This document shows, in pieces, positions 32,713 to 45,897 of a stretch of 64,000 nt of DNA (positions are counted from its first letter, which is position 1; every line of letters starts with the position of its first letter). Origin of the DNA: Molanna angustata (taxonomy: Eukaryota > Arthropoda > Insecta > Trichoptera > Molannidae); contig OY754967.1 in assembly GCA_963576475.1 (NCBI GenBank), forward strand, positions 20,934,414-20,998,413. Reading direction: 5' to 3'. A model generated the notes under the pieces. It did not search any database and was not told the origin of the DNA. It saw only the letters and a program-made list of their open reading frames with translations. A program made the translations under genes and the position numbers.

Positions 32713-33735
32713 TTCCAACTGTCGATTTGTTCAGGAGAACTTTGTTCTCTTAACATATCGACAATGTATCAAGCCAGAATACGCGAGAATTGTATGGAGA
32801 GGTCTACTTTTTTCACGGCTTTTCCAACTTTGAAGTCAAAAAACACCAACTTAGAGGCTTCGCAGCATATATGTTCCATACACGGATTTACTCAGAATTC
32901 GGAGTAGAACATTTCGTGTGTGTGTGTCTGTGTGTGTGTGTGTCTGTGTGTGTGTCTGTGTGTCCGTCCCCCCCTTATAACTTTTGATCCGCTCAATTTA
33001 CAGAGCCTAAAATTTCAGAATATATAAACAGTTACAGGCCTACAAAACTTTTATACTCGGAATTTTGAATTTTTGTTTCAGTCAGGGGTTATCAACTTTT
33101 GAATTTTTATTTTATTTTTCCATATATCTCAGAAACCATAAACGGTAGAACGCTGAAAATTGGTACAAACATAGACAAATACAAAATCTCAAATTAGTTT
33201 TTTCAAAAAAATTCCAGGGTTTCTCAAACATTTTTTATTAAGAAAAATATTTTTTTTATGATAAATTTATGAGTTTAACTGCCTATATTTCCAAAACTTT
33301 TACAATTATCGAAAAAAGCCGAAACACCCCAACTAGATAATTTAATTTTCTATAAAAAATATTAACATTGTAGTAGAAGATCTCAATTTTTTTTTAACAA
33401 TTTTTTTAAAAATTTAATTTAGTGACGACATCGCTTCATACATTTTGTATGGCAGTCGCCTATACACAATATGTAAGAAGACTTAATAGTTTGATACTTC
33501 ATCTCCAAACATACATATACATACCATCATGCTATTTGCATATTCTGGGTAGGAAAAAGGATCTTCCTCCATACTATCCTATCTTGACATACATACCTAC
33601 ACATGTTGTATAGAAAACAAAATATCTGAAAATATTCAATAATTTGTATCTATGGGTTTATAGTTTGGTACATATTCTTCAACTATACATACAATCGCTA
33701 TCGACAGTTGGATCTCATGTGTTACATGCAACTAG
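32713..33735 (+). mobile_element. HINE family copy C2
   Basis: Starts TTCCAACTGTCGATTTGTTC and ends CATGTGTTACATGCAACTAG before T. Contains an internal GTGT(C/G)T microsatellite at 32917-32965. About 95% identical by eye to C3. Confidence 0.88.
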
Positions 33736-33736
33736 T

Positions 33737-34275
33737 GTTATATGAAATATTTTATTCATTCTAAATTTTACTACCAGGAATATAAATTTTCTAACGATAG
33801 TATATTTTTATATTAAGATAAACAAACTATTAATGCAGTATGGTGAAGAATACTTATGTTGTATGAAATATTTTAATAAAAGCAGATAAATTTTGTTTTA
33901 AAGAACGCGAGAGCATTTTGAAAATTTTGACTCGTGATATCATATGAAGTAATTTTATGTTATTCATGGAAAGATAACATGAAATCAAATTACTGAACTT
34001 TTCCATACATAAGAAATTTATCTTATTATATACATTTTTATTCATTCTAAATTTTACTAGCAGGAATATAAATTTTCTAACGATAGTATATTTTTGTGTT
34101 AAGATAGACAAACTATTAATGCAGTAAGGTGAAGAATGCTTATGTTGTATGAAATATTTTAATGAAAGTAGATCAATTTTGTTTTAAAGAGCGTTAGAGC
34201 ATTTTGAAAATTTTGACACGTGATAAAGAAATTTTATGATATCTTTGAAAAGCTAATCAGTTCTAAGTTCAAGCT
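33737..34275 (+). repeat. Two diverged ~300-bp units of the 312-bp repeat
   Basis: Carries TACTA(C/G)CAGGAATATAAATT and AAACTATTAATGCAGTA twice about 305 bp apart, matching units of the array at 25600-27830. It lies exactly between HINE copies C2 and C3, so it is probably part of the same element family. Confidence 0.85.
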
Positions 34276-34276
34276 A

Positions 34277-35292
34277 TTCCAACTGTCGATTTGTTCAGGA
34301 GAACTTTGTTCTCTTAACATATCAACAATGTATCAAGCCAGAATACGCGAGAATTGTATGGAGAGGTCTACTTTTTTCACGGCTTTTCCAACTTTGAAGT
34401 CAAAAAACACCAACTTAGAGGCTTCGCAGCATATATGTTCCCTACACGGATTTACTCAGAATTCGGAGTAGAACATTTCGTGTGTCTGTGTGTGTGTGTC
34501 TGTGTGTCTGTGTGTGTGTCCGTCCCCCCCTTATAACTTTTGATCCGCTCAATTTACAGAGCCTAAAATTTCAGAATATATAAACAGTTACAGGCCTACA
34601 AAACTTTTATACTCGGAATTTTGAATTTTTGTTTCAGTCAGGGGTTATCAACTTTTGAATTTTTATTTTATTTTTCCATATATCTCAGAAACCATAAACG
34701 CTAGAACGCTGAAAATTGGTACAAACATAGACAAATACAAAATCTCAAATGAATTTTTTCAAAAAAATTCCAGGGTTTCTCAAACATTTTTTATTAAGAA
34801 AAATATTTTTTTTATGATAAATTTATGAGTTTAACTGCCTATATTTCCAAAACTTTTACAATTATCGAAAAAAGCCGAAACACCCCAACTAGATAATTTA
34901 ATTTTCTATAAAAAATATTAACATTGTAGCAGAAGATCTCAATTTTTTTTAACAATTTTTTTAAAAATTGAATTTAGTGACGACATCGCTTCATACATTT
35001 TGTATGGCAGTCGCCTATACACAATATGTAAGAAGACTTAATAGTTTGATACTTCATCTCCAAACATACATACATACATACCATCATGCTATTTGCATAT
35101 TCTGGGTAGGAAAAAGGATCTTCCTCCATACTATCCTATCTTGACATACATACCTACATATGTTGTATAGAAAACAAAATATCTGAAAATATTCAATAAT
35201 TTGTATCTATGGGTTTATAGTTTGGTACATATTCTTCAACTATACATACTATCGCTATCGACAGTTGGATCTCATGTGTTACATGCAACTAG
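34277..35292 (+). mobile_element. HINE family copy C3
   Basis: Starts TTCCAACTGTCGATTTGTTC and ends CATGTGTTACATGCAACTAG before T; complete. Five bases separate it from C4. Confidence 0.88.
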
Positions 35293-35297
35293 TAATA

Positions 35298-36282
35298 TTC
35301 CAACTGTCGATTTGTTCAGGAGAACTTTGTTCTCTTAACATATCGACAATGTATCAAGCCAGAATACGCGAGAATTGTATGGAGAGGTCTACTTTTTTCA
35401 CGGCTTTTCCAACTTTGAAGTCAAAAAACACCAACTTAGAGGCTTCGCAGCATATATGTTCCATACACGGATTTACTCAGAATTCGGAGTAGAACATTTC
35501 GTATGTCTGTCTGCCTGTGTGTGTGTGTCCGTCCCCCCCTTATAACTTTTGATCCGCTCAATTTAGCGAGCCCAAAATTTCAGAATATATACACAGTTAT
35601 AGACCTACAAAACTTTTATACTCAGAATTTTGAATTTTTGTTTCGGTCAGGGGTTATCAACTTTTGAATTTTTACTTTATTTTTCCATATATCTCAAAAA
35701 CCATAAAAGCTAGAACGCTGAAAATTGGTACAAATATAGACAAATACAAAATCTCAAATTGGTTTTTTCAAAAAAATTCCAGGGTTTCTCAAATATTTTT
35801 TATTAAGAAAAATATTTTTTTATGATAAATTTATGAGTTTAACTGCATATATTTCCAAATTTTTCAAAAATATCGAAAAAAGCCGAAACACCCCAACTAG
35901 ATAATTTAATTTTCTATAAAAAATATTTACATTGTATTAGCACATCTCAAACTTTTTTTAACAATTTTTATAAAAATTGAATTTAGTGACGACATTGCTT
36001 CATACAATTTGTATGTCAGTCGCCTATACACAATATGTAAGAAGTTTTAATAGTTTGATAGGTACTTAATCTCCAAACATACATACAGAACCATCATGCT
36101 GTTTTCATATTCCGGGTAGGAAAACAGGACTGACCTCCATACTGTCCAATCTTGACATACATACCAACATGTGTTAAAATTTTCAATAATTAGTATTTAT
36201 GGGATTATAGTGTGGTACTTATTCTTCAAATATACATACTATCGCTATCGACAGTTGGATCTCATGTGTTACATGCAACTAG
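35298..36282 (+). mobile_element. HINE family copy C4
   Basis: Complete copy with the same ends as C2 and C3. The internal GTGT microsatellite is shorter than in C2 and C3. Confidence 0.88.
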
Positions 36283-36285
36283 TGA

Positions 36286-36690
36286 GTATCAAACTATTAA
36301 GTCTTCTTAGATATTGTGTATCTATAGGCGACTGCCCTACAAATTGTATGAAGCGATGTCGTCACTAAATTCAATTTTAAAATAAAAATGAGATGGACTA
36401 CTACAATGGTAATATTTTTTATAGAATATTAAATTATCTAGTTGGGGTGTTTCGGCTTTTTTCGATATTTTTAAAAACTTTGGATATATAGGCAGTTAAA
36501 CACATAAATTTGTCATAAACAAATATTTTTCTTAATGAAAAATGTTTGAAAAACCCTGGAAGTGTTTTGAAAAAACTAATTTGAGGTTTTTTATTCGTCT
36601 ATGTTTATTCCAATTTTCAGCGTTCTAGCTTTTATCGTTTCTGAGATATATGGAAAACTAAACCTAAAATTCAAAAGTTGATAACCCCTG
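36286..36690 (-). mobile_element. HINE copy C5, inverted, left part (interrupted)
   Basis: The minus-strand family sequence runs up to ATAACCCCTG at 36690 and resumes at 49471 with CCTGAAACAAAAATTC. The 12.8 kb between was inserted into it, duplicating CCTG. Confidence 0.9.
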
Positions 36691-37669
36691 TGATACCCTC
36701 CTCCCAAGAGGCTTTGAGGTCGAGCTCACCTTTTTCCAATGTCTGTTATGGAATCAGATATTCCACACATTACCTCGCTGGACGAGATGCATAAAAAGTA
36801 AACGATAATTGAAGCCGTGGTCTGACGATACACAAATGTCAAGTGTCAGCGCACAAACGTCAGACTGCACGGTCATGTCACAAGATAAAATTTGAAATAA
36901 AATAAATAATTAAAATTGGTAATAAATTAGGACGTCACAAATCAAAATTAAATAGAGTCAATATTGGACGTCACACGTTAAAATGGATTCAATAAAATAA
37001 ATAAATTAAAATCACACAGCCGAAATATTGTCACATAAAATAAAAGAATGTCACAAGTATTGTTTTGGGGCACACATAATTTTCTCTTCTCGGCCATGGG
37101 CGTGCTGATGCACCACCAATGCCGGAATGGATCGTCGTCGATGGGCGAAGGGGCAAGGCTATCGGCGACAGCAACCTCGGGTCCCAGACACCGGCAGATG
37201 CCGGTTGGGTGACTGGCGGGAGCGACAGCGGCGGCGCGAGTCTCAAGGAGACGCAGGCCGTCGCTCCAGGGTCCAGCGCGACCCAACAGCGTTTGGAACA
37301 CTTTCCAAACTCAGCACCCGCTTCGGTCCAGGAAAGCGGCTCTCTCGCCGAATGGTGGTGCGCCGATCCATCTCGACATCCATGGCTGCCGGTGTGGAGC
37401 GAGCCTAACCGACACCCTCTGGTGCGGTTTGCAGCTGCTCCGGCCACAGTGAGCGCGGTCCGTGCAGACACGACGCGTGTCTAATTTCGACTGTCAAAAA
37501 TCTTTCACTCGTAAATGTCACATTTTGGAGGTTATCGTTATTATTGTCAAATTTCTTTTCTTACATTTTAATTTTCACACACTATTTTACCATAAATGTT
37601 TGTTTGTGGTAAGCTGATTTGGCGCCGAATTTAAAATAGAAAATAACGCGAACAGGAGAGGTCGCGTCA
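36691..37669 (-). mobile_element. T2 retrotransposon, LTR (3' LTR in its minus-strand orientation)
   Basis: 979 bp, TG...CA ends (TGATACCCTCCTCCC ... GGTCGCGTCA). Matches 37917-38796 plus 49372-49470 (880 + 99 = 979 bp) with about two substitutions noticed. Target duplication CCTG at 36687-36690 and 49471-49474. Rather GC-rich in the middle, which creates overlapping open frames on both strands; these are duplicated only because the LTR is. Confidence 0.9.
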
Positions 37670-37916
37670 ATCCTCCCTGCTTTCTCGACGCGAAATCAGC
37701 CAGACAAACAACAACGACATGGGCCTCCAACTAGGCTGCATTAAGCCTGGGGTGAAACCTGGTGAATTGTTGAGCGCCACCGAATTTTCTCCCGAATTCG
37801 GAAACGGAGGAATTTCTTTTCTTAAATATCAGGGTCGCGGATAAGTTGTGCCTCTCTTGACACAAAAATCAGACACTAAGAGCTTCTGATTCTGCCTCAC
37901 GTTACTGGGTGCCAAT
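37670..37916 (-). mobile_element. T2 retrotransposon internal region, 247 bp, no coding capacity
   Basis: Read on the minus strand it begins with TTGGCACCCAGTAACGTGAG, a primer-binding-site-like box resembling the tRNA-Lys site TGGCGCCCAACGTGGGGC with a small insertion, and ends with the purine tract AGAAAGCAGGGAGGA just before the next LTR. Between them lies the 34-nt hairpin segment at 37774-37807 shared with T1. No gag or pol remains: a TRIM-like element. Confidence 0.8.
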
Positions 37917-38796
37917 TGATACCCTCCTCCCAAGAGGCTTTGAGGTCGAGCTCACCTTTTTCCAATGTCTGTTATGGAATCAGATATTCCACACATTACC
38001 TCGCTGGACGAGATGCATAAAAAGTAAACGATAATTGAAGCCGTGGTCTGACGATACACAAATGTCAAGTGTCAGCGCACAAACGTCAGACTGCACGGTC
38101 ATGTCACAAGATAAAATTTGAAATAAAATAAATAATTAAAATTGGTAATAAATTAGGACGTCACAAATCAAAATTAAATAGAGTCAATATTGGACGTCAC
38201 ACGTTAAAATGGATTCAATAAAATAAATAAATTAAAATCACACAGCCGAAATATTGTCACATAAAATAAAAGAATGTCACAAATATTGTTTTGGGGCACA
38301 CATAATTTTCTCTTCTCGGCCATGGGCGTGCTGATGCACCACCAATGCCGGAATGGATCGTCGTCGATGGGCGAAGGGGCAAGGCTATCGGCGACAGCAA
38401 CCTCGGGTCCCAGACACCGGCAGATGCCGGTTGGGTGACTGGCGGGAGCGACAGCGGCGGCGCGAGTCTCAAGGAGACGCAGGCCGTCGCTCCAGGGTCC
38501 AGCGCGACCCAACAGCGTTTGGAACACTTTCCAAACTCAGCACCCGCTTCGGTCCAGGAAAGCGGCTCTCTCGCCGAATGGTGGTGCGCCGATCCATCTC
38601 GACATCCATGGCTGCCGGTGTGGAGCGAGCCTAACCGACACCCTCTGGTGCGGTTTGCAGCTGCTCCGGCCACAGTGAGCGCGGTCCGTGCAGACACGAC
38701 GCGTGTCTAATTTCGACTGTCAAAAATCTTTCACTCGTAAATGTCACATTTTGGAGGTTATCGTTATTATTGTCAAATTTCTTTTCTTACATTTTA
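37917..38796 (-). mobile_element. T2 retrotransposon, second LTR, left part
   Basis: Repeats 36691-37570 and is broken at TACATTTTA (38788-38796) by the insertion at 38797-49362. The remaining 99 bp of this LTR are at 49372-49470. Confidence 0.92.
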
Positions 38797-39366
38797 GGCT
38801 GTGGCTATTCTACACCATTATTATTGTTATTATTTTTTAAAATAATAATAATAATAAACTGATTTTTCTATGGATTTGGCCATAGTGAATTTTTCCTATA
38901 GATTGATATATACATAGGTATTATGATCAAAATATTACCATGGGTTATGGTAGTGATATATCCAACATGGATAGGTATTTGAACAAAATCACGCGTCGGG
39001 TCTCAGACACTACAGACGTGCATATTTCGCAGAATCCTGCGTAGGTGGTATGTTGGTTTAGCCCCGGAGAACCTTGTCGGTCGCAAGGAAGTGCCAGGCA
39101 GGACGCAATAACTTATAATTGACACATATGGATATCTTGGCTGGTCCATGGGAACACGCCAACGGTCGAGACATCGAAATGCGACATGGGCGTACCGAAA
39201 TATTTTGGGTAATCAGAAAAATAGAAGCGGGAACAAGTCTTAAAAAAAAAAAATGCTTCTGACATAGGAAAATGCTTTCAGAAGAAATTTGCTAGTAATC
39301 GCTGGATCCTATTCAATAGAATGTGATATAGCTAATTAGTGTCGGATGATAATTAACGAAATGATA

Positions 39367-39482
39367 ATAAGTAAATAATTAATCGGTAAATAATTTAATT
39401 ACACAAAAGTTATAATTTGGCGGCATAAGTAAATAATTAATCGGTAAATAATTTAATTACACAAAAGTTATAATTTGGCGGC
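39367..39482. repeat. 58-bp tandem duplication
   Basis: Two adjacent identical copies of a 58-bp unit beginning ATAAGTAAATAATTAATCGG and ending AATTTGGCGGC. Confidence 0.95.
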
Positions 39483-40699
39483 ATAAATAAGAAATCAACA
39501 GACAAGCTCACCGTGAATAATAAAAATATTTTCGGTATTTTTATTTTTGGTTTGAGAAAACACAAAGATGTTTCGTATTGAACAACATCAAACGACCAAG
39601 TAGGTAGAGCTAGTTACGCCACTGGAATGTCCGTTGGAGAAAGGTGTCAGATTTCGCGAGCCGCTCTAACGGATACGATAAATCAGAAATTAGACGGACG
39701 GCGATGTGGCCCGGCAAATCTAGTTCGTGGGAACGCATGTGAGTCCAGACGGTGTTCGGTCAATAGATCACTAGACCACCCCAAGGTATCAGGTTCATAA
39801 GTAGGTTCATAGGGTAGGACACATAAATTTGAATGAGACCAGACAAGGAAATATAAGTAGAGGTAGCCAGGGCTTACCCACTGTCGAATCGTTGCGGACC
39901 GAAAGGAGATAGAAAACAGGAAAATTGATTTATTTATTTAATTATTTTAATTTCGGGAACAATACCTACATATTTAACAGTAAACAAAATTAAATAAATT
40001 AATGAGCTGGGGAGTAAGCCAATTACGTGAATGTAGAAATAAACACGTAAGTAAACCAACAGAGTGATGGCTGAAAGAAAAATTACCGGTAGGTATAGGG
40101 GAATAAATACGTAAATAAATAACTAACGCAATCAAGAAAAGAGATACGAAGAAATAAGCAAACGTAGGAAGGGGTAGACAACCATTTCAGAGGATAAACG
40201 GCTAGATAAACAAATAAATAAATAAAGAATCGAATGATTAAATAACCCAGGAAGGAAATGAGAGCATGAATAAAATAAAAAAAAAAAAACCTCCCGGTAA
40301 TAATGACCTAACACTAGAAGGTTAAGACCCAGTAACGAGTGAAATAGAAATTTAACTCAACCTATTCTTCGCACTACGAAAAAATAAAAACAAAAGAAAA
40401 AAAAACTACAGTCGAAAAGATCACGACCCTAGGTTTAATATCTAAGTCATCCTCAGAATACCTACATGTATCGATTTTTTTTTCCGCGCGGGTACCTACG
40501 ACCCGGTCCGAAAGTACCAAGCAGCATACCTAGAATAATATCCCAGGATATTCACAAAAACCTCGATTCAAGAGAGACCAAATTAATAGCGACGTTCTAG
40601 GACTATGAAAATTATACGAATAAAAAAAGGACTTAGCATGTATACACAGACGAATTTTAACTTTTAACTATACATACATACCTACGTACATACTTACAG

Positions 40700-40800
40700 A
40701 CCAACACGCCATGGCCCTCACGGGGTAGGCAAAGAGAACCGAACGCCGCATTTTTCTACCTTGACACACATGCATCGCCTCAGCAACATTCATACATCGT
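40700..40800 (+). repeat. Interspersed repeat (GGGTAGGCA family), copy 1
   Basis: CACGGGGTAGGCAAAGAGAA followed by CCGAACGCC and CTACCTTGACACACATGCAT. Related copies at 41425-41490, 47755-47815 and, inverted, 54300-54420. Probably a SINE or MITE end. Confidence 0.6.
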
Positions 40801-41424
40801 CGGAGACATGTTCGTCTGTGGTTCACGTTTCTTGCACTTTCATCTTTAAAAATATCGTCTACATGGTCGTGCCAACCCATCTAAATGTGTTAACTTTAAT
40901 TCTGTTAATTACATCTTTCGGTATCTTACTTTCTTTCCTTGTATCTTCATTCTGAACTCTGTCATACACCGTTCTGTTACAAAGTTACCTACAAATTTTC
41001 CTACGACGGTATCAAGCAGTAGGTACGGTAATTATTCTGGCATTATTTTTTTTTCAACACAAAAATAAATACATACTTCATACATACGCACATCTAAATT
41101 ACTGCAACCTACCACAAAATCTTACAAAATTAACTAACACCATGACGAATTGAAATAATAGGACTGATTTATATAACGTTACTCTGGGACAGGCTTACAT
41201 AGCCTAGTAGAGTAGCCTAATCCACAAATTAAAATATAGGTATAAATGTATACACTTACGACATACTTTAACCTTTTTAAATTATAGTATAACTTATAAT
41301 TTTATTTACTACGGTAGAAAGTTATATTATGTTAATTGTTATTGTGATACTTGAAAAAAAAAAAAGGATTTTAGTAAATGAATAGGAATTAACAATAAGT
41401 AAATAATACCAGGCGATACCATGA

Positions 41425-41490
41425 CGGTCATTGCGTTACCTTGGGTAGGCAGGGAGAACCGAACGCCGGAATTCTCCCTCGACACGGTTA
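41425..41490 (+). repeat. Interspersed repeat (GGGTAGGCA family), copy 2
   Basis: TTGGGTAGGCAGGGAGAACC, then GAACGCCGGAATTCTCCCTC and GACACGG; the same box order as 40700-40800. Confidence 0.6.
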
Positions 41491-43110
41491 TGAAATTCTT
41501 ATATAACCCATATCCGAGATCAGGTGATAGGTGATTATCTGATCGTATGTACTTCCCATATAGGCTATAAGCTATTATGCGCAGAAATATTTGGGCATTC
41601 ATGCCTGTGTCTGAGCGGACTTAAATAAAATAAAATAAAATAAGTTGGTGGTTACGGACAGCGGAGGTTTCCATTCTGGTTATTATCAGTATAATAAGGT
41701 GGTTTTTAAATAGGTATTTTAAATATGCGCCAGCCGCTCAGAGGAGACGAGAGCTTTCGTTTCAATACTAGGGGAGACATCTAGCGAAAAATTCGATCAG
41801 CTTCGGGAAGCGCTCTGCTCGACCGACTGTCATAGGTCAGAGACAGCGCGCGAAACTCTATAGATGGCACGAAGAAAATAAGCCGAGGAAAATCTGAAAG
41901 GGGAGGAAATTGGCGCGAGGGGAGAATATTAAATTAATAATAATAAAAGGGAAGAAAATTGAAGTACAATAAGTTGATTTACGTCCGTAGGGGATACTTT
42001 CGCGCTTTGGTTCGGGACTCTGATGCAGATCGTTTAGCTGAGGTTAGTAAGCTTGGGGCGCAGGGAAAAGCTTCGCGTCTCGACATACAGAGGGCGAATA
42101 GCGATAAAGATAGGAAAATGATTTTCTCCTTGAGAAAATTCGATTCTTTTTCTCCAAGCTTCGAAGAAAATTATGGCTGTCATCGAGGTAATAAGAATGA
42201 GTTGTTTTATAAAAAGAAAATGTACCTACGGGAACTTATATTAATTTATGTAACATAGTTAGGATTGGTAGGGCGAAAAGAAAGGAATAAAATAATGATT
42301 TTGTCAATAAAATTGAAATAAAATAATGCTATTGTCAAGGAGAATAAAATAGTTGTTGGGAAGTACCATAATTTTATGTTCCTACAACATATCAGTGTCT
42401 AAATAATTTTGTGTGTTGGGTAATATAGTTAATCAGGGTTGGAAATACCTACCTATAGGCACACATTTCTGTATGGAGAAATTATAATGTTATGTTGCTC
42501 TGATCATGTAAATAGTCCATAAGAAGTGTATGTGTAACGAAAATTAAAAAGAAAAAAAAGAAAAAGTGTATGTGTAACGAAAAATAAAAAATAAAAAAAA
42601 GAAAACATAGTGCGTGAACTTTGGCGCGAAAAATCAGTGCGTCCGTACGGGAACACAGGGACAGCCGAGGAACTAGGGGGGAGGAGCTGGCGGGACGAAT
42701 ACCGCCGGTCAATATTAGCGACCGCACGGGATGATCTGGAGCATTCCGATTTCGTCATCACAACAGTAACAGTCTTCTCTCTTGTTCGCGGGTCTCGCCA
42801 GCTAGACCAAGTACCAACGATTCTACCCAACCGTCGTGGACGCATAGCAAATAAAATTTTACAAAGTACTTTACTATAAACCAGTGAATCAGACCAGCAA
42901 GGAAGGAGCCCATTTCAAACATTAAAATTTATATCAGGGCATACGCGGTCGTTACGGTCTACTACAGACTCGCTCTGGCGAGGTCCCGCGGACGGAGAGA
43001 GGCCAACCTACCAGGTTTTATTTCACATTATTTTGTATGTCCACTGAGTCCATTATACTCCACCCAATTGGAGGGCCATTTTTCCCGCCCTGCCAAGAAG
43101 ACAACGGCAA

Positions 43111-43246
43111 GCACCTCTTTTGGAAAAGAGGCCCTGCCCAGGAGACATCCACGCCGCCTCTGTGATAGGAGGCAATTCGAGGATCATTGTCGCCGCCTCT
43201 GGAGAGGCCGCCCACGAGGATCACCAGCCATCGCCTCACAGGAGGC
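43111..43246 (+). repeat. Four GCCTC-type hairpins at ~40-nt spacing
   Basis: CCTCTTTTGGAAAAGAGG (43114), GCCTCTGTGATAGGAGGC (43156), GCCTCTGGAGAGGC (43195) and GCCTCACAGGAGGC (43233). Each folds into a short perfect stem with a 2- to 8-nt loop. Confidence 0.75.
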
Positions 43247-44343
43247 CAATACTGCCCTGTTCTCATTTTCGTTTCTTCACACTTCGACGTTTTCAACGTT
43301 CTTTTTTTTTTTCAAAGACTCCCTTCGTGTTTTGTTGTGTGCACACACATAGTTTTAAGTATACATTAAGATCTTAGTATAAGTCCTAGTATTTAGAAAA
43401 CATTGTCTCTTAGCTTGTAATGTCGTTGTGTGCCTAGATGCTAGTAAATTTTAGTTAACTGAATTGATTTTTTTCTTCTCTCTCATATACAATCCCAATC
43501 TGAAGCCTGTTTTAAGTATAGTTAGTAATTAGGTAATTTTAAGGTTTAATTTAAGTTTTAATTCCCGGGGAGGAATCACAGCGACGGCTTGCACCCGATA
43601 GCTGGCCGGGCAAACCAACTAGTGGGCGGCGAAGGGCGGCTACCGCCCTGAGCCTAGCAAGTCGTCGAAATCGGCTGTGCCGATACTCTAGTGCCACCTC
43701 AGTGTGAGCACTGAATAAGAAAATAGTTCCCGACAAAATCAATACCCAATTTTCATTTTCAAAGAATATTTAAATAATTATCAACAACCTCGCAACACCT
43801 TCCGACCTTCCCACTTTCCATCTTTTAAACTCCCCCCGGTGTATTAGTAGCATAGAAGCCAGACATCTATTATTTTGTTTCAACAAAATACCTTGATTCT
43901 TGGAAAACTTTCTCTTATAATGGTTTTATCAGATTAACGGGTCTTTGGGTCCTTAATGTGTTTAAACAATGCTTATATTTTGTAAATATGTCATTTCTAA
44001 TAATTTTATATTCAATGCATATTCCTGGAACTTTATACTTTCTAACTTGGCAGGTGAAATGGAGGCTTCCTATTGGTAGATGGTAGAACGCGCCCCACCG
44101 CGCGGTGGGGTAGCTCCTCCCCCCCCCCTGTCTCCAGCGATGGACGCGATAGCTGGGTTGAATCAGTATTTGAGTGGACGCTTGGTCGGGATAGACGAAT
44201 TTTAACTCACGCGTACGAAAGATAACTTATATATTTTTTTTTAAAACAAACGTAGACCGCGAATGTTGAAAGAGAAAATCTTATCTCTGCGAGGCGTCTG
44301 CTTGATACCCAGCATTAAATTTCATATTTGCATGGTAGTGCAT

Positions 44344-44555
44344 AAGTGTGTTTCAGGTCCATACATAACCAACGAGGGGTGAATTTAAGATAGTTTAAGT
44401 TACTATTAAACATAACTTTTAAGAATAAACATAACTTAAATAATCGTATAATAGTGAATAAGTGTGTTTCAGGTCCATATAACCAACGAGGGGTGAATTT
44501 AAGATAGTTTTAAGTTATTTTCAATTAATAAAAAGTGATATTATGTAGTGTAAGT
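44344..44555. repeat. 116-bp tandem duplication (second copy partly deleted)
   Basis: AAGTGTGTTTCAGGTCCATA followed by an AACCAACGAGGGGTGAATTT box appears at 44344 and again at 44460. Confidence 0.9.
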
Positions 44556-44981
44556 GTTTCATCTATAGACCCGGAACGAGAGCAGCGGTTGGTAAGATCC
44601 TTTTGATTTATTATTATTTGTTTTCTTTGCTCTGAACGTTTCGTTACGTAATTTATTTTAGCAAGATTGTCATCAATATTACACGTGCATTTCATGTATT
44701 TGATTATTCTTTTCAGCACTATTATTCTCTGTTCCACGTGTATTTCCTGTATTTAATAATTCTTTTCAGCGGCCGTCATCACTGGTTTTCTAATTTATTT
44801 TCTTTTTGATTTTACAGCAATTTTTATTAACCGATAATTACTATTACGCGTGTATTTCTGTCAATTTAAGCATTGTTTTATTTTATACGCTCAACACGTT
44901 CTTTCGTCTCCACCATATTTAATTATTGTATTGACTAGCCGGCATGTAAACACTTTTATCAACGCTCTTCTTTGTTATATG

Positions 44982-45897
44982 TGTTATGCCCGAAAAAAAT
45001 AATGCCGAAAAACAATGATTTTTATTTTGTTCCACGGCAACATTTCGGAAAACAGCTAGCGCTCGTTGCGGGCGAAAAACGGAACTTGCAGCTAGCACGC
45101 GCTATGGCACGCGCTCTCTTGGCATTCGACGCTGGTGGAGGACGGACGGTTTGGTGTGACGCCGTCATCGGTCGACACGCGCGTCCCGATGGCGGCCATA
45201 TTTCAAGAGCACGAGGAGGTCTGTGTGACAGGACCCGTCACGCGCATGGACGCTGATGGTGCCCCAGAACCAAGATGAGGGCATCAACAGGACAGGAGGT
45301 TGGAGGCAGAGCGCAGTGTGGGGCCACCGCGTAGGGAACGCGGCGGCTCGCAGATTGGACCACGAAGGGCAATCCGTGTCGTCTGGGGCGTCGGTTCGCC
45401 TTCCGGTGAGGTCCCGACTGGTATGCCACCTCTGTCGAGATGCGCCGTCATAGCGTATCGTGGGGCACAGAGCCAGCCATGGGTGACGGTCTGGAGGAGG
45501 AGATCAGGAGGAGAAGAAGAAACCACGCCGGACACGAGGAAGACCTGCTAGCCTGACGCAGAGGCTGGGCCCCACCGATCTACCGTCACCACGTGGAAGA
45601 CAGTGACATGCCTGGAGTAAGGATGTCGCTGTACCCTGGGGCGGTATATTCTGGTCGGCGTCTTTTCGTGTGTTTGACAGTTCGTTTCGGTAGATGCCAC
45701 GTGTTTTTATTTGTTGTCTGTTGTTTTGTTTTTTTTTTTATTATTTTATCGCCATGGACCATTTGTGAACATTATAAATAAAAAAGCGCCGTACTAAAAC
45801 AAATTTTAAGTGTCGTCATCATTTCTCTCCTTTTCTTCCCCACACCTTGGCTTGATGTTTCCTCGTGGTAGACGAGAGGTCTCATCATATGCGATAA
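44982..45897 (+). mobile_element. Solo LTR (T1 family), 916 bp
   Basis: TGTTATGCCCG ... GAGGTCTCATCA, flanked by a perfect 4-bp duplication TATG (44978-44981 and 45898-45901). AATAAA at about 45776. A few substitutions separate it from the LTRs of the element at 50679-53379. Formed by LTR-LTR recombination. Open frames within are not genes. Confidence 0.95.

Larger units (their letters stand above)
39483..43100. other. Unclassified interior of the 10.6-kb element
   Basis: No recognised gene. It has retroelement-like patches: a promoter-like TATATAACCC at 41500, AATAAAATAAAATAAAATAA at 41624, followed by TTGGTGGTTACGGACAGCGG, which could be a primer-binding site I cannot match to a tRNA. Open frames at 41959-42258 and 42610-42879 (+) have no recognisable domain. 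Confidence 0.4.

Noticed and set aside
32790..35492. Repeated open frames starting MYGEVYFFHGF
   Set aside because: Part of HINE copies, ending in the GTGT microsatellite; not protein-like.
37031..38710. Overlapping 93-146-codon open frames on both strands, present twice
   Set aside because: They fall within the GC-rich middle of the two T2 LTRs and are duplicated for that reason; four frames are open at once, no known domain.
41959..42879. Plus-strand open frames of 99 and 89 codons
   Set aside because: No recognisable family, embedded in transposon-derived sequence, no supporting splice or start signals.
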